Shown: positions 1 through 8,583, counted from the first letter of the stretch. The stretch: 11,270 nucleotides of DNA from Puniceicoccales bacterium (GCA_031288455.1 JAITRI010000071.1:1-11270), one strand, 5' to 3'. A program made the numbers and translations. Notes: generated by a model from the sequence alone, not told the origin.

Positions 1-19
1 GCAAGCAGCCACCGGTAGC

Positions 20-42
20 AAAAAGGCGCGGAAATCCGACGC
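20..42 (-). terminator. Putative intrinsic terminator downstream of rho
   Basis: Read on the minus strand, just after the rho stop codon, GCG-T-CGG / ATTT / CCG-CGC can fold into a 6-bp GC stem with one bulged T and a four-base loop. It is followed by C and five T's (the A run at 20-24 on the plus strand). This matches the layout of a short Rho-independent terminator about 20 bases past the rho stop. The stem is short and bulged, so this is a structural inference. Confidence 0.5.
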
Positions 43-60
43 ACACCGCAGGCGGAGGGT

Positions 61-1974
61 TCAGCGGTTTACGCCCAGTAGAAATTCGGTGTTGGTTTTC
101 GTTTTGCGGATACGCTGGATCAGCATTTCCATGGCATCCACTGGGGGAACGCCCTTCATCGCACGCCGCAGTGTGTACACCTTTTCCATTTCGTCCGGAT
201 GGTACAGAAGCTCCTCCTTGCGCGTTCCGCTCTTTTCCAGGTTGAGTGCCGGGAACATGCGCTTGTCCACCAGCGCTCTGTCCAGGTGCAACTCCATATT
301 GCCGGTGCCTTTAAATTCCTCAAATATCACGTCGTCCATGCGGCTTCCGGTTTCCACCAGTGCCGTTGCGAGGATCGTCAAACTGCCGCCGCCTTCTATG
401 TTTCTGGCCGCTCCGAAGAACCTCTTTGGCGCCTGCAGCGCATTCGCATCGACACCGCCGGACAGCAACTTTCCACTGGTCGGCTGTTCCGTATTGTGGG
501 CGCGTGCGAGACGTGTGATCGAATCCAGCAGTATCACCACATGTTTTCCGGCTTCCACCTGACGGCGCGCTTTGTCGATTACCATGTCCGCCGCGTGCAC
601 ATGATTATCCGTCGACTCGTCGAACGTGGAACTGATGATTTCAGCATTTGCCACCTGTCTGCGGAAGTCTGTCACTTCCTCGGGGCGTTCATCGATGAGG
701 AGAATTATCAGTTTCACATCCGGGCGATTCCGCGAGATCGCATTTGCTATTCCCTGCAGCAGTACGGTTTTCCCAGTCCTCGGTGGCGCGACGATTAGTC
801 CGCGCTGTCCAAGACCAATTGGTGTCAAAATGTCGATGATGCGCATGGAGACATTGTCCCATTTGACATCATCGGAGCACTCCAAAAATAATCTTTCCGT
901 TGGATAAAATGGAATCAAATCCTTGAATTTTGGCAGATGCGGCATTTCCACTGGATTCATCCCCATCACCGATGATATTTTTAGCACAAACGGACAGGTT
1001 GAGTTCTGCGTTGGAGGGTGCAAATATGCCGCGATGTCCTGTCCCCGGCGCAATCCATATTTTTGTATGAGGAACTTTGGAATGAACGCGCTCTGTGGAC
1101 GAATCCTGTAGTTGTCGTTCGCGTAGACCAGTAGGCCGTCACCGCCCTCTATTGTTTCCAGCACGCCGGTGGCGACGATCGGAATTTTTTCACAAAATTT
1201 CCTTTCCAACAGAATTTCCAGCATTCTGTGCCCACTCTTTTCCGCTTCTGTGGCCGGTGTGTAATCATCCGCTATGTCCTTGAGCGACAATGTGGCACGC
1301 GATTCGTAGGCGCGGTTGAAGTCGAGCGGCTGCGCCTCAAAATTTATGCTCTCATTCGCGAATTCTGCCAGTTTTTCGAATGAACTTAGGCATTCTAGCC
1401 CTTTGATCAGGCCACTTGACAGCTGTCCGATTTTCACCGTCCTGGCGAACTTTTGTCGATTCTGGCCATTGCCGTACTGTTTTCTGTTCAGCTGGCTGCC
1501 GCTTTGATTGTGCATATTTCCACCGCTGTGATTTCTATCACCGCCGCGGAATCTGTCATTCCACTGACGATTTTGCTGCCTCTGCTGGTGCCGATTTTGG
1601 AATTCCGGCTGCTGTCGATCCTCCACCTGCGTCGAAAATCTCTGTCCGTTGGTTTTTTGAGATGTGTGACGCGCGCCATCGGATTGATCCAAATCGTCTC
1701 CTATGGCTGGATTCGACCTGCGCGGCGTCCAAACTTCGCCGGCGTCCGCACGCTCTCCGAAATTATTCCTTTCCGCGGCATCATCGCTGTCATCGAAATC
1801 TATGGAAATTTTATCTGGGATGAAGTCGGTTTCTCTGTCCGATGGAAACTCTTCCGCATTCGTCTGTCCATCGGCTGGGGGACGTTTCCGCCGCGGAGAA
1901 CTGTGCGGTGTTCCACTGCGGCGCCGCGATCTTGTGTTTTTGAAATCATTATCCGCTGTAAATTCGGTATCCAT
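61..1974 (-). CDS. rho: Transcription termination factor Rho with long disordered N-terminal extension
   Basis: Rho is a hexameric RNA-dependent ATPase/helicase that ends transcription at C-rich, unstructured RNA. Numbered from the ATG at 1974 (637 aa), the protein has an S1/cold-shock-type RNA-binding region around 270-330 (GVLETIEGGDGLLVY). The RecA-like ATPase core holds the Walker A APPRTGKT near 396-403, LIDERPEEV with the catalytic Glu near 429, Walker B VVILLDSITRLAR near 479-491, the Q-loop SGGVDANAL, and the R-loop region FKGTGNMELHLDR. Typical Rho proteins are about 420 aa. The surplus is a roughly 180-residue N-terminal tract that is charged first and then rich in Arg, Gln, Asn and Gly. 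An in-frame TTG at 2016 would add 14 residues. I prefer the ATG because the TTG sits inside a possible promoter and has no clear ribosome site. Identity is certain; the exact start is not. Confidence 0.97.
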   Translation of the reverse strand: MDTEFTADNDFKNTRSRRRSGTPHSSPRRKRPPADGQTNAEEFPSDRETDFIPDKISIDFDDSDDAAERNNFGERADAGEVWTPRRSNPAIGDDLDQSDGARHTSQKTNGQRFSTQVEDRQQPEFQNRHQQRQQNRQWNDRFRGGDRNHSGGNMHNQSGSQLNRKQYGNGQNRQKFARTVKIGQLSSGLIKGLECLSSFEKLAEFANESINFEAQPLDFNRAYESRATLSLKDIADDYTPATEAEKSGHRMLEILLERKFCEKIPIVATGVLETIEGGDGLLVYANDNYRIRPQSAFIPKFLIQKYGLRRGQDIAAYLHPPTQNSTCPFVLKISSVMGMNPVEMPHLPKFKDLIPFYPTERLFLECSDDVKWDNVSMRIIDILTPIGLGQRGLIVAPPRTGKTVLLQGIANAISRNRPDVKLIILLIDERPEEVTDFRRQVANAEIISSTFDESTDNHVHAADMVIDKARRQVEAGKHVVILLDSITRLARAHNTEQPTSGKLLSGGVDANALQAPKRFFGAARNIEGGGSLTILATALVETGSRMDDVIFEEFKGTGNMELHLDRALVDKRMFPALNLEKSGTRKEELLYHPDEMEKVYTLRRAMKGVPPVDAMEMLIQRIRKTKTNTEFLLGVNR

Positions 1975-1987
1975 AAGGGTTTGAGTT

Positions 1988-2016
1988 TTTAGATAAAAGT
2001 CCAATTTCGTGCGCAA
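1988..2016 (-). promoter_or_regulatory. Possible rho promoter
   Basis: On the minus strand, TTGCGC (2016-2011), a 17-base spacer and TCTAAA (1993-1988) weakly resemble a sigma70 promoter inside an A/T-rich patch. The ATG chosen for rho begins 13 bases after the -10-like box, so the leader would be very short. The match to consensus is modest (3/6 and 4/6). If real, it excludes the TTG at 2016 as the translation start. Confidence 0.25.
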
Positions 2017-2179
2017 AAGATTCGGGCAACATCCGCCATGGAGAACGCGCCCAAGAGAACACGAAAATGCACGTGAATTTTCCTAGACCCTGTGCAGTCG
2101 CGTGGCAATGTCGAGCATTTTTTTGAAAAAATTTCAAATTATGCGCGGCGCAAAGCAAATTTTTGGTTTCACAAAAGCC

Positions 2180-2208
2180 TTGCATTATGGTATGCGCCGT
2201 GTTTTATT
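2180..2208 (+). promoter_or_regulatory. Possible promoter of the leuS operon
   Basis: TTGCAT (2180-2185), a 17-base spacer and TTTATT (2203-2208) form a sigma70-like pair. The ATG of leuS at 2216 follows 7 bases after the -10-like box, which would give a leaderless or nearly leaderless mRNA. No Shine-Dalgarno sequence lies before this ATG, which fits. The rest of the rho-leuS divergent gap (about 1975-2215) holds nothing else I can recognise. Confidence 0.35.
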
Positions 2209-2215
2209 CGCGCGA

Positions 2216-4792
2216 ATGAATGTCGGGTGCAAGCGGTACGATTTTAGGGAAATAGAGCCATTTTGGCAGAAATTTTGGGAGGAACATGGGACGTTTTGCG
2301 TGCGCGATGACAATTCAAAGGAGAAATACTATGCGCTGGACATGTTCCCATATCCGTCCGGTTCGGGGCTGCACATAGGGCACCCGGAGGGATACACGGC
2401 ATCCGACATATTGGCGAGGCATAGGCGTGCCAATGGATTTAATGTGCTGCATCCGATGGGATGGGACGCATTCGGGCTTCCCGCCGAACAGCATGCCATC
2501 GCAACGGGAATTGCTCCCGCAATAAATAGCGCGCAAAACATTGAGGTATTTAGGAAACAGATAAAAAGCATCGGATTCGCCATCGACTGGAGTAGGGAAA
2601 TAAACACGACGGATCCACACTACTACAAATGGACGCAGTGGATATTTTTGCAGCTGCTGAAGCATGGATTGGCCTACGTGGATGAGCGTCCCGTCTGGTG
2701 GTGCGACGGATTGAAGTCGGTTTTGGCGAACGAGGAGGTCATCAGCGGACGATCGGAGCGTGGAAATTTTCCGGTGCAGCGGAGAAATTTGCGCCAGTGG
2801 ATACTGCGGATTACCGAATACGCCGACAAGTTGCTCGATGGTCTCGATGGCATCGATTGGCCGGATTCCACAAAGCGGCAACAGATCGCGTGGATAGGGA
2901 AATCGAATGGCGCAAATATTCGCTTCAAAGTTGATGGGCACGACGATGAGATCGCTGTGTACACGACACGTCCCGACACACTCTTCGGGGCAACATATTT
3001 GGCGGTGGCGCCTGAACATCCGCTGCTGGAGAAAATTGTGGCCAAGGGGTTTGCCGCCGACGTTAGCAAATACATCGAGGAGAGCAAGAGGAAAAGTGAC
3101 ATGGAGCGCACGGATTTGGCGAAGGTGAAAACCGGTGTTCCGACCGGCACATGCGTGATAAATCCTGCCAATGGTAGGCGCATAGAGGTTTGGGTTGCCG
3201 ACTATGTGCTTTTCGGCTATGGCAGCGGCGCGATCATGGCAGTTCCGGCGCATGACGAGAGGGATTACGAGTTTGCGCAGCGCCATGGAATTCCGATAAT
3301 TCGCGTGATCGATGATTCGGTTGGCAACAGCATATTGCCCTACAGCGGCGAGGGGACACTGATCAATTCTGGAGAGTTTAACGGATTATTCTCCGCGGAT
3401 GCGAGAACTAGGATCACGGAGATGCTGGCGAAGAAGCGGATGGGAGAAGCGGCACAGAATTACAGACTGAGGGACTGGATATTTTCCAGACAGAGGTACT
3501 GGGGGGAACCGATCCCGATTGTTTGGGTTTCCGCCGCGGACTACGGAGCCGCCATTGCCAATGAAAAGTTCCACATGGGTGAATTTTTGCCGGATGTTCC
3601 CGTGTGCTACGAGGAAAATGGAGTAACGCAGTGCGCACTGCCCCTCCGTTCGGAACATTTGCCGCTCGTTCTGCCGAACACGAGCAATTACTTGCCGTCC
3701 GATGGCGGCGAGAGTCCGCTGGCGCACATAGCATCCTGGGTAAACGTTCACATTAACGTGGAAACTGGGGAAATTGTTCCATCGGAAAATTTTAATGGTG
3801 CAGATGGCCACTGGATTTCCGGGCGACGGGAGACAAATACGATGCCGCAGTGGGCAGGTTCATGCTGGTATCACCTGCGGTACATGTCTCCCAATTGCGA
3901 AACACAGCTGGTGGATCCGTCATCCGCGGAGTATTGGAAATCTCCAGATTTTTACATCGGCGGGGCCGAACATGCGGTGTTGCACCTCCTATACGCCAGA
4001 TTTTGGCACAGATTTCTATTCGACATAGGTGCGATAAAAACCGGCAAAGAGCCATTCCGCAAATTATTTCACCAGGGGATTATACTGGGCGAGGACGGCA
4101 CGAAGATGTCGAAAAGCCGAGGAAATGTCATAAATCCCGATGAGATTATTGCGCGCTACGGTGCCGATGCTCTGCGGCTATACGAGATGTTTCTTGGGCC
4201 GCTTGACATGATGAAGCCGTGGAATATGCGCGGCATAGAGGGAGTTTTCAGATTTCTTAAAAAAGTTTGGAGTGAGTTCATCGATGGGGATGGAAATTGC
4301 AGGACGTTCGCGCCATGTCCGTCGGCGGAGTGCCAGAAAATCGCAAATGAAACCATAAAGAAAGTCGGCGATGACATCGAAGCGCTGAAGTTCAACACGG
4401 CGATTTCTCAGCTGATGATCTGCGTAAATACCATGCAGAAGGCCGGTGGATTTTGTAAAAATTTCGCCGAAAGTTTCCTGAAAATTTTGGCGCCATTTGC
4501 TCCACACATCGCCGAGGAATTGTGGTCGCGGCTGGGCAATAAATCGTCCATTGTGGACGCCGGATGGCCGACCTATGACGCTTCAAAGGTGGTATCACGT
4601 TCGCGCAGGATCGCCATTCAAGTCAATGGGAAGGTGCGTGCGGAGTGTTCCATGGACGATGGGAACATGTCGGAGGATGACATTTTCAAGCTGGCGCTGG
4701 AGAATGCCAATGTGGCGCGGCACATTGCCGAGAAAGCAATCATCAAAAAAATTTACGCCAACGGCAAAGTGATTAATTTCGTCACAGAATGA
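2216..4792 (+). CDS. leuS: Leucyl-tRNA synthetase
   Basis: Class I aminoacyl-tRNA synthetase that attaches leucine to tRNA-Leu in the cytoplasm. The 858-aa length is normal for bacterial LeuRS (about 800-880). Visible landmarks, numbered from the ATG at 2216, are the HIGH motif at 53-56, the block HPMGWDAFGLPAEQHA after it, the CP1 editing-site TTRPDT at 250-255, TMPQWAGS near 542-549, GGAEHAVLHLLYARFWH, the KMSKS loop at 630-634 and the C-terminal IQVNGKVR at 801-808. The open frame extends 38 codons upstream to a GTG at 2102. That extra sequence resembles no LeuRS N-terminus, whereas the segment from 2216 leads directly into the usual YDFREIEPFWQKFW opening. It is the first gene of the operon, and the next gene begins 6 bases past its stop. 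Confidence 0.96.
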   Translation: MNVGCKRYDFREIEPFWQKFWEEHGTFCVRDDNSKEKYYALDMFPYPSGSGLHIGHPEGYTASDILARHRRANGFNVLHPMGWDAFGLPAEQHAIATGIAPAINSAQNIEVFRKQIKSIGFAIDWSREINTTDPHYYKWTQWIFLQLLKHGLAYVDERPVWWCDGLKSVLANEEVISGRSERGNFPVQRRNLRQWILRITEYADKLLDGLDGIDWPDSTKRQQIAWIGKSNGANIRFKVDGHDDEIAVYTTRPDTLFGATYLAVAPEHPLLEKIVAKGFAADVSKYIEESKRKSDMERTDLAKVKTGVPTGTCVINPANGRRIEVWVADYVLFGYGSGAIMAVPAHDERDYEFAQRHGIPIIRVIDDSVGNSILPYSGEGTLINSGEFNGLFSADARTRITEMLAKKRMGEAAQNYRLRDWIFSRQRYWGEPIPIVWVSAADYGAAIANEKFHMGEFLPDVPVCYEENGVTQCALPLRSEHLPLVLPNTSNYLPSDGGESPLAHIASWVNVHINVETGEIVPSENFNGADGHWISGRRETNTMPQWAGSCWYHLRYMSPNCETQLVDPSSAEYWKSPDFYIGGAEHAVLHLLYARFWHRFLFDIGAIKTGKEPFRKLFHQGIILGEDGTKMSKSRGNVINPDEIIARYGADALRLYEMFLGPLDMMKPWNMRGIEGVFRFLKKVWSEFIDGDGNCRTFAPCPSAECQKIANETIKKVGDDIEALKFNTAISQLMICVNTMQKAGGFCKNFAESFLKILAPFAPHIAEELWSRLGNKSSIVDAGWPTYDASKVVSRSRRIAIQVNGKVRAECSMDDGNMSEDDIFKLALENANVARHIAEKAIIKKIYANGKVINFVTE

Positions 4793-4798
4793 TGCTCC

Positions 4799-5935
4799 GT
4801 GAAGCTGTATGGCAGATGCGTGTTGTGCGAAGTTGCGGTGGCATGTGCGCTGTCGGTGCTGTTGTTTGTCGTGCTTCTGCTGGCTGGTAATGCCATGCGC
4901 GACATCGTGGAATGGGTCGCGATGGGGCGCCTGTCATTGGGTGACGTTCTGCGGATGCTGTGGATCCTGATTCCATCGGCGATTTCATATTCCCTTCCGC
5001 TGGGTATGATGTCCGCCATTTTCATTGTCATCGGAAGAATGTCATCGCAGAACGAAATCATTGCCATGAAAAGCAGTGGCATAAGCCTCTGGGAAATTAC
5101 GCGGCCCATATGGGCACTATCGGCTGCATTTGCGGCACTATCGATGTGCATTAATCTGTACCATGCGCCGAATTCCATAAGCAAATACAGGCAATTTTTC
5201 AGGGAAATGGTGCGCGAGAAGCCGATGCGATTCATTGTGCCGAAAATGTTCAATGACCGCTTCAGCGACTACGTGATTTACGCGGATGACATTTCCGGTG
5301 AGCAATTCAAGGGAATGAAAATTTGGCAGATCAATCGGACTGGTGATTTGGATGCGTACATTACCGCGAGAAGTGGAACGGTGGCATTTGATGGGGAGAC
5401 GGATACTCTGTCGCTGCATCTGAATGACGGAAATGCGGAAAAATTCAGCGCGACGGCTGATGGTCGCAGGGAATCACAGATCATATTCTTCGGCAACGTA
5501 TCCGTTGATCTGCCATTTGCCGACATTGTTGGCCGCTGGAACGACGGCGTGAAAAAACTGCACCGCATGACGCTGAGCGAACTGCTTGCGGCGAAGAAAT
5601 TGCTGAATTCCAAAGCGAATGAGATGCCGCGTTTCAAAATCCGTGATGGGAAAACGCTAATAAATGTGCAAATAAGCGTCAACGTCATCCATGCCGTCGG
5701 AATCCTTATCATGACAATGCTGGCGATCCCGCTTGCCATAAAGGTGCACAGGGCGGATACGGTACTCAACATTGGCATCGCGCTGATCCTGTGCTTTGGC
5801 AATTATTTTGCGATTGCCATGCTTTCGCTGCTCGGGAACAAGCCCGACATTCGGCCGCACATATTGATTTGGATTCCAAGCGTTGCGTTGACAGCGCTTG
5901 GGGCTTTACTATTTAGACGTGCATCGCGCCACTGA
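4799..5935 (+). CDS. LptF/LptG-family LPS export permease
   Basis: Inner-membrane subunit of the LptBFG transporter, which extracts lipopolysaccharide and passes it to the periplasmic LptC/LptA bridge. The 378-aa protein shows the family layout: hydrophobic helices at roughly 8-30, 55-79 and 103-121, then a soluble periplasmic domain of about 170 residues with beta-strand-like sequence, then helices near 291-313, 323-346 and 352-373. The stretch NEIIAMKSSGISLWEI (85-100) after helix 2 is the characteristic coupling segment of the family. The start is GTG, the first start codon after an in-frame stop. Two ATGs just upstream (4789, 4792) are out of frame. No Shine-Dalgarno is visible, so coupling to leuS termination is likely. 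I cannot decide between LptF and LptG. No partner permease is next to it, although the two are often adjacent. Confidence 0.88.
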   Translation: MKLYGRCVLCEVAVACALSVLLFVVLLLAGNAMRDIVEWVAMGRLSLGDVLRMLWILIPSAISYSLPLGMMSAIFIVIGRMSSQNEIIAMKSSGISLWEITRPIWALSAAFAALSMCINLYHAPNSISKYRQFFREMVREKPMRFIVPKMFNDRFSDYVIYADDISGEQFKGMKIWQINRTGDLDAYITARSGTVAFDGETDTLSLHLNDGNAEKFSATADGRRESQIIFFGNVSVDLPFADIVGRWNDGVKKLHRMTLSELLAAKKLLNSKANEMPRFKIRDGKTLINVQISVNVIHAVGILIMTMLAIPLAIKVHRADTVLNIGIALILCFGNYFAIAMLSLLGNKPDIRPHILIWIPSVALTALGALLFRRASRH

Positions 5936-5937
5936 AA

Positions 5938-7002
5938 ATGACAGACACGGGAGATATTTATGATGCAATGCGCACGCGGCGCGTACTGGTTGGGTTCGAT
6001 GGATTCGTGGACACGATAGTGCACGCCGTTGCGGTGCGCCATGGGGAACACTACGACCGCATATGGACGATCACTGACTTTGGCAAGCGCATTATTTCCG
6101 CCGCCGGCAAGAGTTCTAACGTAGAACTTGTGCCGCAGAGCAGGCGCATCGGAGGGAATGGCCCGCTGCTGGCCAATGCGCTGTGCAATTTCGCCGTGAA
6201 CGTCAGGTACATTGGCACCTTGGGAGACTGCGAAAGAAACATTTTCCGTGATTTCGCCGCCAAGACACGTGCGATTTCCATAGGGGATTACAGCGAAACG
6301 CGAGCCGTTGAATTTTCCGACGGGAAAATTTTATTCGGGGAAATGTTGCCACTGTGTAGCGTTGCTGCGGATGATATTTTGTCGAAAATCTCCCGCGAGG
6401 ATCTGGTTAAGATCATGGAAACGTCCGATGCGTTCGCCCTGACAAATTGGACGATGACGGCACATTTGACCGAAATTGCGCAGTTTTTTGCCCATGACAT
6501 TTTGCCGCTGTGCGAAGGCGGTAATCGCGTATTTTTCTTCGACTTGGCGGATCCCGAGAAGCGCCAACGTTCCGAATTGGTGAAGTTTCTGGAAACCATA
6601 AAATATTTTGAAAAATTCGGCAGGTCGGTTCTTGGGTTGAATATTCGAGAAGCGCAGCAGGTTCTGCGCGCCATCGGCGAAAATTCCGATCTGAGCGACA
6701 CAAGGGCAAGCCTGGAAGAGGCGGCCGTTCTGCTGCGGAAATGCCTAAGAATAGAGCTCGTGTTCATCCACGGAGTGAAGGTTTCCGCGGCGGCGACCGG
6801 AGAAGCGTGTGCGGCCGCCGAGGGATACTTTGTGGCGGACCCGAAAATTTCCACGGGAGCGGGAGACCACTACAACGCTGGATTTTTGGCGACTTATCTG
6901 TGCGGATGCGGCATTGACCTTGCCGTGAATTTCGCGGCAGCGGCGGCATCATTCTACGTGAAAACTGCGCAATCGCCGAGCATTGGCGACGTAAAATTTT
7001 AA
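5938..7002 (+). CDS. PfkB-family carbohydrate/nucleoside kinase, substrate unknown
   Basis: Ribokinase-fold enzyme that transfers the ATP gamma-phosphate to a sugar or nucleoside hydroxyl. The 354 residues include the N-terminal strand VLVGFDGFVD (16-25), the first PfkB signature region IGGNGPLLANAL (71-82) followed by VRYIGTLGD, and the second signature STGAGDHYNAGF (305-316) with D310 as the expected catalytic base next to the GAGD anion hole. Length is slightly above the usual 300-330 aa because of the N-terminal segment GKSSNVELVPQ and its surroundings. It starts 2 bases after the permease stop without a Shine-Dalgarno, so it is probably translationally coupled. Adenosine, ribose or other sugars are all possible substrates, and the sequence alone does not decide. 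Confidence 0.87.
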   Translation: MTDTGDIYDAMRTRRVLVGFDGFVDTIVHAVAVRHGEHYDRIWTITDFGKRIISAAGKSSNVELVPQSRRIGGNGPLLANALCNFAVNVRYIGTLGDCERNIFRDFAAKTRAISIGDYSETRAVEFSDGKILFGEMLPLCSVAADDILSKISREDLVKIMETSDAFALTNWTMTAHLTEIAQFFAHDILPLCEGGNRVFFFDLADPEKRQRSELVKFLETIKYFEKFGRSVLGLNIREAQQVLRAIGENSDLSDTRASLEEAAVLLRKCLRIELVFIHGVKVSAAATGEACAAAEGYFVADPKISTGAGDHYNAGFLATYLCGCGIDLAVNFAAAAASFYVKTAQSPSIGDVKF

Positions 7003-7006
7003 TGCC

Positions 7007-7624
7007 ATGGGAATATTCGTCACATTCGAGGGGATGGAATGCTGCGGAAAAAGCACACAATTGCACCTGCTGGCACGTTGGCTACGCGAGCGCGGGCACG
7101 ACGCAATTGAGACGCGAGAACCGGGAGGAACTGACATCGGTGAGAGCATTCGCGAACTTCTGCGCAGCGGGAATGTCAGCGGCACATTTTCATCGCGTGC
7201 GGAAATATTACTCTTCGAAGCCAGTAGGGCGCAGCACATGGAGGAAAAAATTTTGCCCGCCATCGCCGCCGGGAAAATAGTTCTCTGCGACAGATTTCAC
7301 GATTCCACGACCGTTTATCAGGGAGTGGCGCGTGCGGTGGACGCTGATGCCGTCAGCTTTCTCAATGGATTCGCTTCCCACGGACGCGTCCCAGACATGA
7401 CGATTTTGCTGGACATAGGCGTTCGCGAGAGTTTTAGGAGAATGGATGCCAGGGGTGCCATTCGCGACAGAATCGAGAGTGAGGATGAGAATTTTTTTCA
7501 AAAAGTGCGCGACGGGTACCGAATGTTGGCGGAAGATGTCAGATTTTTTACGGTCGATGGAATGAGTAGCATCGCCGAGATTCATGGAAAAATAAGAGAT
7601 GAATTCGCCCGTAGATTTTTTTAG
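7007..7624 (+). CDS. tmk: Thymidylate kinase (dTMP kinase)
   Basis: Phosphorylates dTMP to dTDP, the committed cytoplasmic step toward dTTP. The 205-aa length is typical. Residues 7-17 (FEGMECCGKST) are the P-loop. Glu follows the Met, as in the E. coli-type 'GLEGAGK' loop, and two Cys occupy the variable positions. REPGGT (37-42) and CDRFHDSTTVYQG (94-106, with the DR[FY] motif) shape the dTMP site. The LID segment RDRIESED (153-160) carries the arginines that class II (bacterial-type) enzymes place in the LID. The gene begins 4 bases after the kinase stop, and its 3' end overlaps holB by 26 bases. The tmk-holB pairing is a common bacterial arrangement and supports both calls. Confidence 0.95.
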   Translation: MGIFVTFEGMECCGKSTQLHLLARWLRERGHDAIETREPGGTDIGESIRELLRSGNVSGTFSSRAEILLFEASRAQHMEEKILPAIAAGKIVLCDRFHDSTTVYQGVARAVDADAVSFLNGFASHGRVPDMTILLDIGVRESFRRMDARGAIRDRIESEDENFFQKVRDGYRMLAEDVRFFTVDGMSSIAEIHGKIRDEFARRFF

Positions 7625-8477
7625 CATTGAGTCCTCTGGAGAATTTCGCGCGCTACTGGACGCGATTGAGCGCCGCAGGCTGCCGAATTCAAACCTGCTG
7701 GTGTGCAAAAATGTGGAAATTTGCGACGCGGTTGCCGTTGCACTTGCCCGAGAAATTCTTGCCGTCCAGAATCCGGAATCCTGCGTGGATTTTCTGCGCA
7801 TTTCTCCGGTCGGGCCGATGGCACAGATTTCCGTCGACCAGGTGCGCGATTTGCGCTCGAAAATTTATCTGTCGCCGAAGGTGTGTGCCGCGAAAGTTGC
7901 CGTGGTTTGCTGCGCCGAACGCATGCACAGTGCGGCCGCAAACGCGTTTCTGAAAACCCTCGAAGAGCCGCCCGCCGACACGATAATTTTCCTGACAACG
8001 TCGCGGGAATACGCGCTTTTGCCGACCATATGCGGCAGATGTTCGATCACGCGCCTGCCGTTCGCACATCGACTGTTGGAGCACCAGAAAATAAAAAATT
8101 GGATCGCCGGCTATTGGGCGTGGCTGTCGGCATTATTTGAAACTTCCTGCCGCGAAAAAAATTCCGCCGTCATGCAAATGTACATGCTTCTGTCGCAACT
8201 GGAAACATTGTCCGCTGAATTGGCGGACGAGATCGTTTCGGAGGGAGACGGAGATGTGGAATCCTCGCGCAGGAGGAAAATTTCACAGATTTTACTGCTG
8301 AGAATTGAGACTGCAGCGGCGGAATTTTTTGAAAAAAATTTGGCGCATGTGAAATTTTTTCAGAAAGTAATTCACAGCCTGGAGGACAAGGCCGCATTGT
8401 TCGCGGTAAATGTGAACTTCATGGCATGCGTCGAGGCGTTTATGGTGGAAATTTTACTGATGCTCCACGATGAATGA
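7599..8477 (+). CDS. holB: DNA polymerase III delta-prime subunit (clamp loader)
   Basis: Delta-prime is the rigid, non-hydrolysing subunit of the clamp loader, which places the beta clamp on primed DNA. The 292-aa protein has the diagnostic segment SAAANAFLKTLEEPPADTIIFLTTS (about 111-135), preceded by a diverged DFLRI...ISVDQVRDL region (64-85) and AAKVAVVCCAERM (97-109). It has no Walker A GxxGxGK motif and no four-cysteine zinc module. The usual SRC motif reads GRC at 146-148. These losses fit the non-ATPase role of delta-prime, though the protein is divergent and its C-terminal part is weakly conserved. Its ATG lies inside the end of tmk, with an AAGAG run just before it. This is the last gene of the operon. 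Confidence 0.82.
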   Translation: MNSPVDFFSIESSGEFRALLDAIERRRLPNSNLLVCKNVEICDAVAVALAREILAVQNPESCVDFLRISPVGPMAQISVDQVRDLRSKIYLSPKVCAAKVAVVCCAERMHSAAANAFLKTLEEPPADTIIFLTTSREYALLPTICGRCSITRLPFAHRLLEHQKIKNWIAGYWAWLSALFETSCREKNSAVMQMYMLLSQLETLSAELADEIVSEGDGDVESSRRRKISQILLLRIETAAAEFFEKNLAHVKFFQKVIHSLEDKAALFAVNVNFMACVEAFMVEILLMLHDE

Positions 8478-8502
8478 GGATTAGGCGATTTTTGTTCGAA
8501 AT

Positions 8503-8531
8503 TTTTCGCGTGGCTACGGAACTCGCGAAAA
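8503..8531. other. 8-bp inverted repeat after holB
   Basis: TTTTCGCG (8503-8510) and CGCGAAAA (8524-8531) are perfect inverted complements around a 13-base loop, 25 bases past the holB stop. The order of T's and A's is the reverse of an intrinsic terminator, and no T tract follows. It may still be an RNA 3'-end stabiliser, a Rho-dependent termination region or an operator for the CoA-transferase gene. It is a structural observation without an assigned function. Confidence 0.35.
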
Positions 8532-8583
8532 TGGTGCACATTCCCGATGTTTCATAAAATTTAGCATCATTTGATATTTCGTG

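Noticed and set aside
199..798. A 199-codon plus-strand frame opposite the conserved Rho ATPase core.
   Set aside because: Rho on the other strand is unmistakable across this stretch, and the antisense frame shows no family motifs.
1453..1992. A 179-codon hydrophobic frame on the plus strand opposite the rho N-terminus.
   Set aside because: It is a shadow of the Arg/Asn/Gln-rich rho tract; its hydrophobic look follows from the antisense of polar codons, and it has no ribosome site or known family.
2102..2215. A 38-codon N-terminal extension of leuS from a GTG at 2102.
   Set aside because: LeuRS proteins normally begin just before the YDF..IE..WQ segment; the extension has no conserved content and covers the likely promoter.
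2315..3286. A 323-codon minus-strand frame inside leuS.
   Set aside because: It lies opposite the catalytic and editing domains of a clear LeuRS and has no recognisable protein features; long antisense frames are common with this codon use.
7614..7624. A seven-T run at the tmk-holB overlap that could allow slippage and a Tmk-HolB fusion.
   Set aside because: holB has its own ATG 26 bases before the tmk stop, and no slippery heptamer with a downstream structure is evident; overlap with reinitiation is simpler.
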